A stretch of 64,000 bases of DNA from Acanthaster planci. Lineage: Eukaryota > Echinodermata > Asteroidea > Valvatida > Acanthasteridae. Made by a program: the position numbers and the translations under genes. Location of the stretch: contig NW_019091396.1 of NCBI RefSeq assembly GCF_001949145.1, positions 389,004-453,003 on the forward strand, written 5' to 3'. Positions within the stretch are counted from its first letter, which is position 1. The number at the start of each line of letters is the position of its first letter. The notes beneath the pieces were generated by a model that saw only the letters and a program-made list of their open reading frames with translations, did not search any database and was not told where the DNA came from. Shown piece by piece: positions 33,560-45,479 of the stretch.

Positions 33560-34769
33560 CAAAAACCACGTGTCAAGTACAGTTCCAGTTTAATCCATAG
33601 CTTTGAAGGGCACCTGTCAATTCTTGGGCTCTCATTCATGATGGTGCATCAACAGCCCCTGTATACTGGTTATGAGTACAAGTTCGAATCACTTTAGTCT
33701 TGGGTTTGATAAGTGAAATTATTTTTGCTTTGTTTGGCTAAGTTTTACCCCACGCCACTCCTAGGGAAATATGGAATGGTCAATACCTGCATTTAATTTT
33801 CAGGAATTTTTGAGAAATGGTGGGTACATTTTGGCGGTATTCTATTTGAGTTCGAAAGGGGGCATGCTTGACTATCGTAAATAATGGTGACTTTTTGCAC
33901 TGCCATTTTTATAAATTGAATTCCGATATTAACTTGTGCCCAACGAGGCACGGGTTAACTAAAATGACAACATTTGTTTTCAGTCAGATCAAATTTAATT
34001 GTAACGTGAGTTACCGTGGGGGAAACCTGAATGGGCTTTGCACTTTAATATACAAAGCTTTGCAAAGGTTGTTAGCAGCTTTACCGGCGAGAATTTGGTC
34101 AAACCAAAAGCATTACTGATCTGACATCAATTGCATGCCCAATGTCACCTTCTTTTGTTGAAATTCTTGCATCTAGCGATTGTTAGTTTAGTTGGAGTTT
34201 ATTTCATCATTTTTGTGCTTGTGTATGTTCGGGCAGACCTGTTTGGTAAGTGATTGATGGATCAACCATTCACAAAAAAGACGGGCAGTTGCAACGCAAT
34301 TTTTGTAACGTTGGGGTGACCCAAGAAAATTAATCCAACATATAAGTGGGACGTGAGAATTTCTCTTTGAAAATATCGAACTATTCTGCAGTTCAAAAGC
34401 AAACGAAATTTATTATTATAACAATTTTTGAAATGAAAATGAATTTCCATCAATAGAATAGGGAGTCTAGTGCCGCCCGACTGTGTCACCCCTGGATCTG
34501 TTATTGTTGAATCATCAATAATGAACATTCACTCTACACGTCACTGCTTTTATATTGAGATCACTCAGATAGAAATGGACCCGGGCACGGTTGGGATCGG
34601 TTTCATTGTAGAAAATTTGGGAAAAATGAGGATATAAATGAAAATAAATTAACATCAATCCTTTCGCTCACTGTATTCAAACATAGAATATTGCGTTGTG
34701 GGTTCTGCGCCCAGGGGCATGAAAAGAAAAAGTGGTGGGGGGGGGGGAAGCAAAAGTTATGCGGTGTTG
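33560..34769. other. Non-coding sequence before the assembly gap
   Basis: No gene or clear repeat seen. It ends in a G-run (34736-34747) shortly before the gap. Confidence 0.5.
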
Positions 34770-35088
34770 NNNNNNNNNNNNNNNNNNNNNNNNNNNNNNN
34801 NNNNNNNNNNNNNNNNNNNNNNNNNNNNNNNNNNNNNNNNNNNNNNNNNNNNNNNNNNNNNNNNNNNNNNNNNNNNNNNNNNNNNNNNNNNNNNNNNNNN
34901 NNNNNNNNNNNNNNNNNNNNNNNNNNNNNNNNNNNNNNNNNNNNNNNNNNNNNNNNNNNNNNNNNNNNNNNNNNNNNNNNNNNNNNNNNNNNNNNNNNNN
35001 NNNNNNNNNNNNNNNNNNNNNNNNNNNNNNNNNNNNNNNNNNNNNNNNNNNNNNNNNNNNNNNNNNNNNNNNNNNNNNNNNNNNNNNN
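34770..35088. other. Assembly gap (319 N)
   Basis: Unknown bases. Open frames across the gap are meaningless. A SINE starts immediately after it. Confidence 0.99.
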
Positions 35089-35275
35089 AGTAGAGCTTAC
35101 CCGCTAGGCTAAGATACTGTTGGTATTTGACGGGGTGAATTAAAGTCTCTTATAGCTACTGACCTGCACAAAGCTTTGGGAAAATAAAAAGTCACCACTG
35201 GGATTCGAACCCACTGTCTAACGACCTGATACCCGGGAGCTTAACCACTCGACCATTTTAGAGATATTGCATTAC
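35089..35275 (-). mobile_element. tRNA-derived SINE, possibly dimeric
   Basis: On the minus strand 35265-35190 reads ATGGTCGAGTGGTTAAGCTC (A box) and GGGTTCGAATCCCAGTGG (B box), with a loop suggesting a Ser/Leu-type source. The seven bases after the T arm do not pair with those before the A box, so it is not a working tRNA gene. About 100 bp further on, at the gap edge, TAGCCTAGCGGGTAAGCTC looks like a second A box that runs into the gap. Confidence 0.65.
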
Positions 35276-35279
35276 GCGT

Positions 35280-38200
35280 GAAGGAGATGACAAAAGCATT
35301 AAGCTGCACAGAACGTTGCTGTGTAAAGGCTGCATAATTAAAACGCTACATCAATCCATCAAGCAGCAAAAATAAAATTCACAAAAACAATGGTCGTTAA
35401 CATCACATGTTCTCCCTGACGGCTCCATAGTATTTTTAAATGAGCACCCATCAATACAGGCAAGTCTGCGGACGTCTGTACACCTGTTTACATACATGTC
35501 TGAACTCCTTGATTATGTGAATGACACGCCATTTTTTCTTTCCTTTCCTTTTTGTGGGGGGGTGTTCGTCTGTTTTCTTTACCAGCATAAAATCGCAGCC
35601 GAAGCTTGAATCAGGAACAAAAACGTTCTACTAAATAACATGCTATTTTGTGCACTGGATCTGATCTAGCCTATGGTGTATAGCTCTTTAGACACATTGT
35701 CCTATGTGAAGAGAACCTCTTTACAGCAAATTCCTCCTTTATAAAGATGGGGTTGAATCATGGAGAAATGTCTCCATGGTTGAACAAGCACTTTTCCTTT
35801 CGTGTCATAATTCCTTTCCAGCATGCAGACCTTAAGTTGTCGTAGTTTCAGTTATGTGAAATGTTGATGTGATGTGCTTCTTTGTGTTCATACTTCTTTC
35901 TCATCAGTCACTTGGTTTTACAGTCCAAAGCTACATTGACACTTTCTTCACGGGATAGCGCTCATGAATATGGAAATACTCGTCAACATGAAAAACGGCA
36001 ACGAAACACCCTTTGAAAATACTGAAACAAAAGTTGGAGGTAGGGTTAACTGCGACAGAAAGGTGCATTTGAAGGTTTGCATTAACACATATTGATTGCA
36101 GCTATCTTTTCTATAAAAAGTTGCGAATTCAGATTGTTAAAATGTAACTCGGGTGAAGATGGAAGATGGGTTGTCAGTCAATATTCAAACTTTATTTATA
36201 GACCATAAGATTATGTCATCGTTTATGCCATTTCGTAAGTCAGTCTGAGTACAAGCCAGTGTTGGACAAAGGTTTTGATTCTCAAGGCCAAGACTTTGAC
36301 TCGCAAGCCTTAAGACCAAGGCCAAGGCTTAATCCTCAAGGTCATGGCCCTGCAGTGTAAAGATAGAAGCTGTCACATTATAACACGACTTAATTATTGT
36401 CAAATTGGCAGATATTTCCGATGCCAGCCTACTTGTTATTTTATTACAGTGATATCAAGTAATAAGTACAATCCGCATGGCACGTGCTTAAGATAAAATC
36501 ACGGCGTGGAACACTGGAAAGTGAGGTAATTTCCCTAGCGCATGTTCTCATAGACTTGATCACCAGTCCACACCATAGAAGGAATGATGATGTTCAACAA
36601 TCCTGGCCAATATTGTTGGGACACGTGCGGATCAAAATACCCACTTATTTTCGCTTTCAGAATTCTCTTGCTCAGTGACAGGGCAGTTGCATTGCGTGCA
36701 TGTCTCAATCCACGGATGAAATAAGACACCTCTACATATTGGTAGTGTATTCGGTTCCCCAGCCCCGGGTTTCTGGAAAAGTAGATCCGGCAGACTTAGT
36801 GATGAAGAGCAGGCTGACCACCTGCGGTGTTAACAGATGGCAATAGCGTCGAGAAGGACACCTTCCCTGGGGCGAGGATAAACTATAAGTTCCTAGATGC
36901 AGAGGAGGCCAGATTTTTTATAAGAGATATTCACCTCACGTGGAGGTCAAACTTCAAGAACCTCCATGCACCCTCATGTCTCTGTGGTCCCCCCTCCCTT
37001 CCATCACCCCCTCCCCCCGTTTGCGTCAAATATATAACTTAAGGCTGCGGGTGTAAGCGGAGAGCTCCCAGGCTAACACTGTGAAGGTTCTCCCTCATCA
37101 TGCAGGAATCCCGAATTGTGCTGCTTACCTTTCTACTTTTCTGCTTCCAGCGACGGTCTTTACGCAACTGGCAAATGGTACGGTGTAAACACGACTTCAG
37201 GCCTCCATGATTGTTTCTGAACCTCGGGTCTCAAGACCCGGACTGTAGTCCCGCAGAGATATTTTGGGGATTGGTGTTTGCACTTCTGCTTGCTTTCTGT
37301 GATATAATGTGATATCCCCTGATAAAAAGCTTACAGTTGTATCATGGTGGTATCAAAGGTCCACAGATCGGCATGGTGGGGTGTGCTGTATGGGTTTTGA
37401 GGTCAGAGGGGGACAACTAACGCGATAGTTGACGGAGGCCCTCATCAGCCAGTGTGTACTTGTCAAGCGAACGGCACCATGTTATGCGAGTGGTGAAAGC
37501 AATTGGGCCTACGTGCACACGTAGCGGGTTCCAGCTGTCGCGGGATGGCAGCAAAAACGAAGCAGACACTCAGTGACAAACATGATTCGAACTTCAGCTC
37601 AAGTCCCTCGAGTGTTGTAACCCTCCGTATGCATAGCGTACTCCTGTATCCTTCGTGACGGTTAAGGTCCAGGTTCCCAATCCAGTTGGAAATCGGATTA
37701 CAATGAAGGACCGTACATGGACTGTCATAGTGCTGATTCATCCAATTTCTGTTTTAGAAAATTCATGCACACGCAGTGGCATAATAGGGTAAAAAAAGTT
37801 GCCGGGACTGTGCATGCATAGTATCCTACACACAGTACTTCTTCCGTACATGTGTGCTGTACTAGGAGGAAGTTATGCCATTTGTAGAATTCATGCATGC
37901 TGATATCTTTCGACTGCTTGACTTAATTTATTCGAATCAGGGTGAAGGCCACCGGATCATGGACAGCAGTCTGCAACTCTTTGTGGCGCAAAGTTTGTGG
38001 ATCGGCACTCGCCAATTACACTGGGCTAGTGTGGGACGAGCAAAACTGTAGAAGTGTGGTGTTTAATTGGACCAGGTGTGAATGTAACATCCTTGGAAGC
38101 TGTATATGTATAAAAATATAGATTCCAACGGTGTTAAATTAATACCACAATTTTTGCAATTCAACATCAAGAATTACAATAATACTGATACAATGATACA

Positions 38201-41200
38201 CGGAGGAGCAGCCTCAACAGCGTCATGAACTTACGACAGTGACAATTCTCCATGACATTTGGCTTTTGCTGCACATATTCTTGGAGTAAAGAACAAGGTT
38301 CGAGGGTGTATACTTCATCTCACAGACAGTTCAAAAGCGTTGCTGTGCAGTGTTACTCATCTGCCATCTTTGGTGAAAATGGACGACAGTGGGGCACCTA
38401 GGATTTATTGGGGGGGCTTGAATCGTAATTTATCCCTTACATACACAAGTTCTCCCCGCTCTGTGTACTGCATATCAGAGCCAGAGTGTTATGATATTAG
38501 TGTATATTGTATATTGCATCTTTTGTTTTTTTAAAAAAAGAATTCTTTCAATTGGAAACCTCTTGGGGGTCCAAGCCCCCTCGCCGAACACCCCCCCCCC
38601 CCGGGGCGCGGCCACTGAAGGACAAGGCTTCCACTGGCATTAATGCCATGTTTAGAACTGACTTGATGTGCAATAAATGATATAACACCAGATAGCATAT
38701 ATCTCACATTAATACCAGGTAGGGGAGGGCTTATCTTTCTGTGTTTTTTTCCGCAGTGGTAATTCCGATGGTTATCTCAGTAGGCCTATCATTCACAGAG
38801 GAGATGACGGTGACGTCCTTCTATACCCTCAAAACGCCATTGTCAGCGGCATCAGCTAACCTGAGGCCACACCGTTTTCCTGTTGGCCGTAATTACTCTG
38901 AATGTTTTCGGAACACAAAAAAATGTTTCCACCGTCAGTGGCACAGTTGAAGTATCCATGGAAACATTCGTCGAGATCGTCAAACGTTCTCCTTGTTCGC
39001 AAAGATGTGCGCGGGAATTTTGAACATGTTTAAAATTTCCGGCGGCTGTTGCCATTTGACTTCCATCTAGCCAGATCATCACAAAATAGTCTCAAAGCCT
39101 TTGCCAAACCATCTCCAAAAGGTTGCCAACTTTTGCCAACTGAAGAAAAAATATGACTTGAACTTTGTGCTGGTTGTGGAAGGCCCCAGGCTGGTCAGGG
39201 CGGAAGACCAAAGTATGGAGCCGAGGCTGGTCTCGAAGGTCCATCCGGTGGTCCTGCACATCCCTCTTCTCCAGAGGGCAGATGCAGACTGATGCTGACT
39301 TCAGTTTGGCCAGGGGGCTTATACCAGCTGTTTGGTAACTGCGAAATGTGATTCTCGTCAATGGCTGCAAGATGAATTGTGCGACAGTTTCCAAACGCGC
39401 AGTCCCCTCACGTGGTTCTTTGTGAGCGCCAAACCATCTCTAAACTGTAGCGCGAGCGTCTCAGAGGGTCAGACGAATGTCTTATGGGTCCAGTCCACTA
39501 ATTCAAGCCCCATTCAAAACAGTGTAAAATCAGCACCGTTCAGGGCCCAATAGCATGCACGCCAATATCCCTGAGATTTCTGAAATACAAGTTAAATTCT
39601 TGTCTGGTCACTTATCTTTCAATTTCTTTTCAATTTTTTTTCTGGGTTAACCAATTACATTTTTGATTATTCCCACAAACAAAATCACCCGCCCCAAAAA
39701 GTGATTTTTCCGAAGTCTGATTGCAGCCATTTTTCAAGTGGCAACCCTCAACTTTCTCAGGCACTTAGGGCCATTTTTCAACCGTAGTTTTTAGCCCTTC
39801 TGCTCTCATATGAAAGCTCAAAGACCCAGGGAGTCGATTTACACGATTTCACCATTTTGGGGGCCAAACAATCTCCTTTTTCAAAAGAAACTGCGGGGGC
39901 ACTTTTAATGCTAATGAGCTGATCAGAAATTCTCACTTGAATTAATGGTCTGCACCCTTATACGCAACAGAAAATTGACTACAAGTTAACTGAAATCGTC
40001 GCGAATCTTTTCGCACGACCGTCACAAGGCATTCGCACAAACGTTACAAAACAGTTGCAGAAATTCATGACATGATGTAGTCGTGGCTTTTCAGTTCTCT
40101 GGTGAAAGTGCCACGAACCCAGTTCACAAATTTAAAGCCCGCCAAAGTCGCCAACTCTAGCGTAAGTCCCAACCTTATCTCTTGCATTTACAAGCGCCCA
40201 GTACTAGGTCGGCCAGTGGGACCAAATCGTTACTCTGTGGCACCCTCGATCCCATAAAATCAAGCAGTGCGCTGCCACGACCGAGCTGCTCCTTAACCTA
40301 GCTCTATGGGTTAAACAAGTCAACAGCACACTCAAGACCTTGTTAAAATCACTTGTTAATATAATGATCTGAGTCATATGCCGCCAAACTAAAAGGTTAA
40401 ATTACCGTAGGCCTAAACTCTCCCAGTGTTATCCGCTCCGAACAAAAGAGGGCGTGTGCTTTTAGTACAAACCGCATAGGCGTGCGTTTATAATAATGGA
40501 GATCAACGGCGCGTTTGCCGCGGAGTACGCTAAGTACGCGTAATGAATTTATTCCTTATAATTATGTATGGTCTGCGTACATGCAAAACGCGTGCAAGAA
40601 CGCGCTCAGAAAACTTAAACCATCTGTCTTTCTTTTGCTGCTTGGGGGTGCACTTCAACTCGGGCGGATAGTACGCTTTAGTCTAATGCGCTTACACAAT
40701 ACTCAGAGTCACGATATGCTTTTTTTAACGTAGCTTCGAGCTTCTTTGGTTCTCGATCGAAAGGATTTCGCGTTGCAATCAGATCGAAACTTGATGATTT
40801 TGCGTAGGCCCAAGATATGGTGTTATTTCACCCACCTAACATAACACACTCGATTTCACTGAAAAGCGAATAATAAAAGTTGGAGGAGGATTTGGCAGAA
40901 TGTCCGTAGTTTTCGAGAAAACGAATCACAGGCCCTAAACGTTGAAAATCAAAACCATGAAGTGTACAATGAAACTCATTTTCTTGCAAGGGCGTCAATC
41001 CGTTTTGAAAAGTGGGCCGGGACCTAGCCCTCATCAGAACAAAATGCGAGTGCGCCGAAACGCAAAGCCCTGAGTGGTGTGGGATCCGGGGCAAGGACCC
41101 CCAGTAAATTTTGTAATATTCTGTATTCTGTGGTGTGATCTGAGACAATTTCTGGCTACTTTAGCCAGGTTTTTTAACAAATGCTTTTGCAAAGTATACA

Positions 41201-42480
41201 TTTTCATTTAGGTTTGCAAAAAAAGTGGGAGGGAACAACTGATATAGTATTCCCCCACTTAGAAAAGGGTGGAAGGGAGACATGTCCCCCCCCCGTCCCC
41301 CACTGCTGTGTTGCGGGAAGCCCTGTAGCACTTGCTGTTGAAGAGTTTTCGATAGAACGAGGTTGGTCGTTCACAACCTCAGTGTACCATGTCAAGGGCG
41401 GACGCCGTCACGTACATACGCAGCAGGTGGCGCCATCCGACACGGCAAGATCAGTCAGAAACGGCCCTTTGCCACCTCTTCATATTTGGCAAGACAGTCT
41501 CAGAGCTCGTATATCGATTACTAACAGCAAACATGTGTGGTGTTTAAGGTGACTACAACGAGCTACTGAAGTCTAACAATGAATGGCACGCCCACGGCAC
41601 ATTTTGGTTTCCAACTTGGGTCAGGAAGATTTCCTAACGAAAATGTGAAAATGCTGCTGGGAAAACTAAATCGTGGATCTGTGGACTTATTGATGCATTT
41701 TCAATGTCATGTTGGATTTTGCTAACGCTACATGTTCGGAGGTGCGTCGCGTGTGGCCGGGGTTTAATCATCCCTTGATATCCGTATATTATGCATCTGC
41801 ATGCACTCTTGCTACTGATCAGCCCTAATGGGCAGAGCCAAAAGTGTGAGCACAGGGGCTGACTATAGGGCCCACACAGACGAGGAAGGGAGCGTGATTA
41901 TGTTTTTTGTTACACGATATAACGTACATTCTCTACAACCGAAACAAACTCGTTCTCCTGGTGCCGTAAACGAGGCTACACTGCACCACGTGTCGCTTCT
42001 CGAATCTGCTGAACTCTGCTTGAGATTGCAACCTATTTCAACTTTCATTCCGACTGTGACTTGTTCCACACACTGTACCTTAAATGTCATTCCCTTGTTT
42101 ATGCTGCCCCCTGGCCCTCATAACAATGGGTATAAACATCGTCACGTGCCATATAGGTTACGAGTACATGTCATCAGCGTATCTTCAGTGACACTTGACA
42201 TCGGGCGGCCACATGTTTTCTGTGATTTACGGCCCTTCATCATTCAGACAAACCGAAGAATTATGTTACAAGAATAGGAAGTCAAATGTCTACGGAACAT
42301 ATCGACTACAGGATAAAGCTATGGTACGCCTAAAGCAAAATTTACAGTCCGCGATCCACTACATAGCCATCAGATGCATGTGTTTTTATTGTAAATCCTA
42401 CCAACATGGTTTTACACGTACGTACGCAGAATAGCTTCTAGATGCATATGAAAAACCACTGGTCAATCTGCACATTTTAC
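35280..42480. other. Gene-poor region
   Basis: No exon with family similarity on either strand. It contains GGCCAAGG-type short repeats near 36285-36340, a C-run with a CAGTGGCCGCG-like repeat end at about 38570-38620, and scattered ORFs that look random. Confidence 0.45.
38570..38620. repeat. C-run repeat end
   Basis: The poly-C run and GGGGCGCGGCCACTG invert to CAGTGGCCGCGCCCCGGGG, again a CAGTGGC-type terminus. The opposite end is not recognisable. Confidence 0.35.
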
Positions 42481-42504
42481 GCTACCATTTCCCCATCGTG
42501 TACA

Positions 42505-42776
42505 CTTGCAATTGGTTTGCCATATCCCAATCACAAGCCAATCAGAAAGCAGGAAGTGATGCAATGACAGACCAATGGGGGCCTCCTCGCAGAGTCTTCG
42601 GAATGACCCTCACACTCCAATCAGAGACACCGCGGAGGAGGCTGTCGTTGGGCTGGTAGGCATCAGAGTTTGGGTTTCACTCCGTGCACGGAAGACAGTC
42701 CAGGTGCTGTGGATGCGGCCGCGGTGATTATCAAGAAACGGCGAATTCCAAGTTTGAGCTGCCTGCATCGTGGCCG
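42505..42776 (+). promoter_or_regulatory. CCAAT-rich promoter-like segment with a candidate first exon and donor
   Basis: Four CCAAT boxes (42527, 42538, 42572, 42617) and one inverted ATTGG (42511) lie within 111 bp, followed by a GC-rich stretch (GATGCGGCCGCGGTG) and a consensus donor GGCCG|GTAAGT at 42777. No TATA box is evident. It could be the promoter and untranslated first exon of the mucin gene, whose ATG is 10.3 kb downstream on the same strand; that link is inference. Confidence 0.45.
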
Positions 42777-42779
42777 GTA

Positions 42780-44250
42780 AGTGATGGCAACACAGATGTC
42801 TTGGATAGGTAATATGGATTTTCAGACCAAATCAGTGCACCATAATGTTCACTTCCAATCGTATTACGTACATCAGACTTCCCTGGACACTTTATCCTTG
42901 TATTTTTGTTGTTATCGTTGCTAGTGTTGGAGTTCATATGTATAAATTAAATGCATTGCATTTCATTGACCATATTTACAGGTCATGTTTGTGGCAAAAA
43001 AGTTTAAATGTACTTAGATTGCCAAATATTATTATGAGTTTTTGCAGGACAATGGAAACGAGCATTATTTTTGTATTGTAAGTTGTCTTCAGATTGAAAT
43101 CTTACCATTTCCTTATATATTGTAGTTTTTATTTTGGTCTCACAAAACTCTTTTCGGCTATTTGAGACGAAATCGAAAAAAATCAAAAGAACGTGAAAAA
43201 TTAATTCTTGTCAGGTACAACCAAAATTTCCCGATCACATTTTGGAATTTCTTAGAACTATATCACGTCAACTCTTTTGAATCATATTAGTGACACATTC
43301 ACGAGAGAGTAAAACACATTCACAATAGAGTGGCTTTCTAAAGAAAACACTAAACCTTTGTAATGATCAGTGGTGGAAAAATCGGCTTGCTACCTTTTGC
43401 CACAGTCGATGATAGTGACGCATGTTGATTTTCGGACGATTGTTCAGACGGAAATGGGTCTGCCCGCCAATCAGTTTTTTTGCCACTGGAAGTGAAAGTT
43501 GTGTTAATTGGCATAATTCTGTGTCTGTCAATCAACTACTGAGCATTGTGGGTATGACCCCGCACAAGATTATAAATTTGAAATTCAACTGCATGAGAAG
43601 TCTTGAGCTTAAACCTTGTCTCGAATTGAATTGCCTTGCGCTGTTTTCATAATCATTCATGTTTGAGAAGTAGGACGTTTATGGCGTAGAAATGACCCCA
43701 AATAGAGGCAAGTCAACTTTGGAGGGATTTGCAACAGGGCTTAGCACAGCTGGGGTGTTAATAGTTTCAATAGACGGAAATCTTCCGTGCCTTTGGTTTT
43801 TACTGTATTTATTTGACATAATCGTTTATCATTGACTGATGGATTGATGTTTAGTCTTAAGCCCTACCTGCCCCAGTGTTGAACCTCTTAAGACGCATTT
43901 TTCTGCGTCATGTATGAACTCAACAGTCTCTCCCACTGGAGGTCGCCATAATTATGTGACTCATAAAGTAATCCTTGTTTCGTGCAATCGATTTCCATTC
44001 GACCAAATTGAATTTTTTTTAGGTTGGGCCTTATATTTAAATAAGCCAATAAGTGGATGACCGTTCACGGATTTACGCACTCGGGCAGTAGCCGCAAGTG
44101 GCCTACTTTGGGGTGGGGTGAGTTAGGGACTGTACGTACATATATTTGTATACATCGTTCAGGACATTTCGACCCATCCACCTCTACCTCAACATGCAGA
44201 GGTTGTTACTTTTGAAACCTGTAATTTGTAAAATCATTGTCGAACAGCCA
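42780..44250. other. Non-coding sequence
   Basis: No feature recognised. Confidence 0.45.
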
Positions 44251-44256
44251 GTATTT

Positions 44257-45475
44257 ATTTTTATTATTATTATTGGTTCATTATTTCATTCCTTCGCCGC
44301 CAGCGGTGGAATTGCACAATAATTACATAAAAGACACACATACACATACTGAGTTCAAGAGATTTACAGGGTGTAGAAAATATAAAAATAAATCCAAGTA
44401 GCTTAAGATTTAAGCGTTGTCAAAGTGCACAAGTGAACCAAACAAAAAAATCAATATATAGGCCTAATTGATAAAAATTAGCAGTCTTAGAATAAAAAAC
44501 ATTTAGAATTTACAAATTGATGATTATGAGAACCAGGAAGTAAAACAAATAGACAGAATTGATGGACGTGGGACATAATGTATATCAGAGGGAATGGGGA
44601 AGAGGGAGAAGGAAAATATTAGGAGAGAGGAAGGGGCGGGGGTAAAATTGGTAAAAAGGAGTATCGGTAGAATACCATCGAATAAAAGAGGCAATACTTC
44701 AAATATAGCTACTAATAAAAACAGTTATATATGTGTAACAAATATGAGTTGTACTGCCGTCCTAGATTGTACCACATCAATGACTTTCATTCCACTTGTT
44801 AGTCATATACATTATGGGACATTTTTGGTACCGCCTTGTTCTACAGAAAGGCAAGAAGAACTTGTCAGAGTTTCTAAGATCTCACTGATGCATCGCTTTC
44901 CTACTTGGTGGAAACCAACTGCTGAAGTGTTCAGATGCGATGAGGGTTTTAAAGAACTTTATGCACATCTGCTCTCTCCTTTCAGCCAAAGTATTGAGGT
45001 TGCAGGCAAGAAGTGCATGTTCATAGTCTGTGTACTGCCCGCCCAGCATAATTTTACAGACTCGACGCTGATTTTTTTCGAGCGTTTCGCTTTCTCCAGC
45101 AGTTAGCCCTGAATGCAAAGTAGGAGCTGAATACTCAGCTATGGGTCTGATATAACTTGAATAAATTGTAACCATGTCCTGCAATGGTATATTAAAATGT
45201 TTCATTGTCTTTACCATATGAATCTTTCGGTTTGCTTTTTTCAGAATGGATTTAACATGGGTGTTCCATCTTAAGTCTCTGGTTATTTCGAGTCCCAAAA
45301 TCTTTACTGCATTGATTGACAGCAGAGGAGAGCCATTGATTGTTAAAGATTGCTCGGTTAGGGTTTCTTTAGCAAATGTAATCTGCGTGGATGCGCATTT
45401 ATCGACACTCAGTCTGATATGATTGCTGACGGCCCACTCAGCTAAATTGTCGATGTGGCATTGCATATCCGATGG
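44257..45475 (-). mobile_element. 5'-truncated LINE (CR1/Jockey-like), reverse transcriptase C-terminus
   Basis: The minus-strand frame 45466-44882 reads IDNLAEWAVSNHIRLSVDKC, INAVKILGLEITRDLRWNTH, VKSILKKANRKIHMVKTM and YSSYIRPIAEYSAPTLHSGL, the thumb region after the YADD motif in non-LTR reverse transcriptases. A stop interrupts the frame, after which NSDKFFLPFCRTRRYQKCPI continues to the usual LINE C-terminus. The 3' end is followed by (AAT)n at 44262-44275. The 5' end stops abruptly near 45475, so this is a dead-on-arrival copy. Confidence 0.85.
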
Positions 45476-45479
45476 ATTA

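Noticed and set aside
34691-35112. Open frames spanning the gap
   Set aside because: They consist almost wholly of N.
35190-35265. Functional tRNA gene on the minus strand
   Set aside because: A and B boxes are present but the acceptor stem does not pair, so it is a SINE head.
41828-42277. 149-codon plus-strand open frame
   Set aside because: No family resemblance, no neighbouring exons, and base composition like the surrounding non-coding DNA.
44594-45106. 170-codon plus-strand open frame
   Set aside because: It is largely antisense to the LINE reverse transcriptase fragment.
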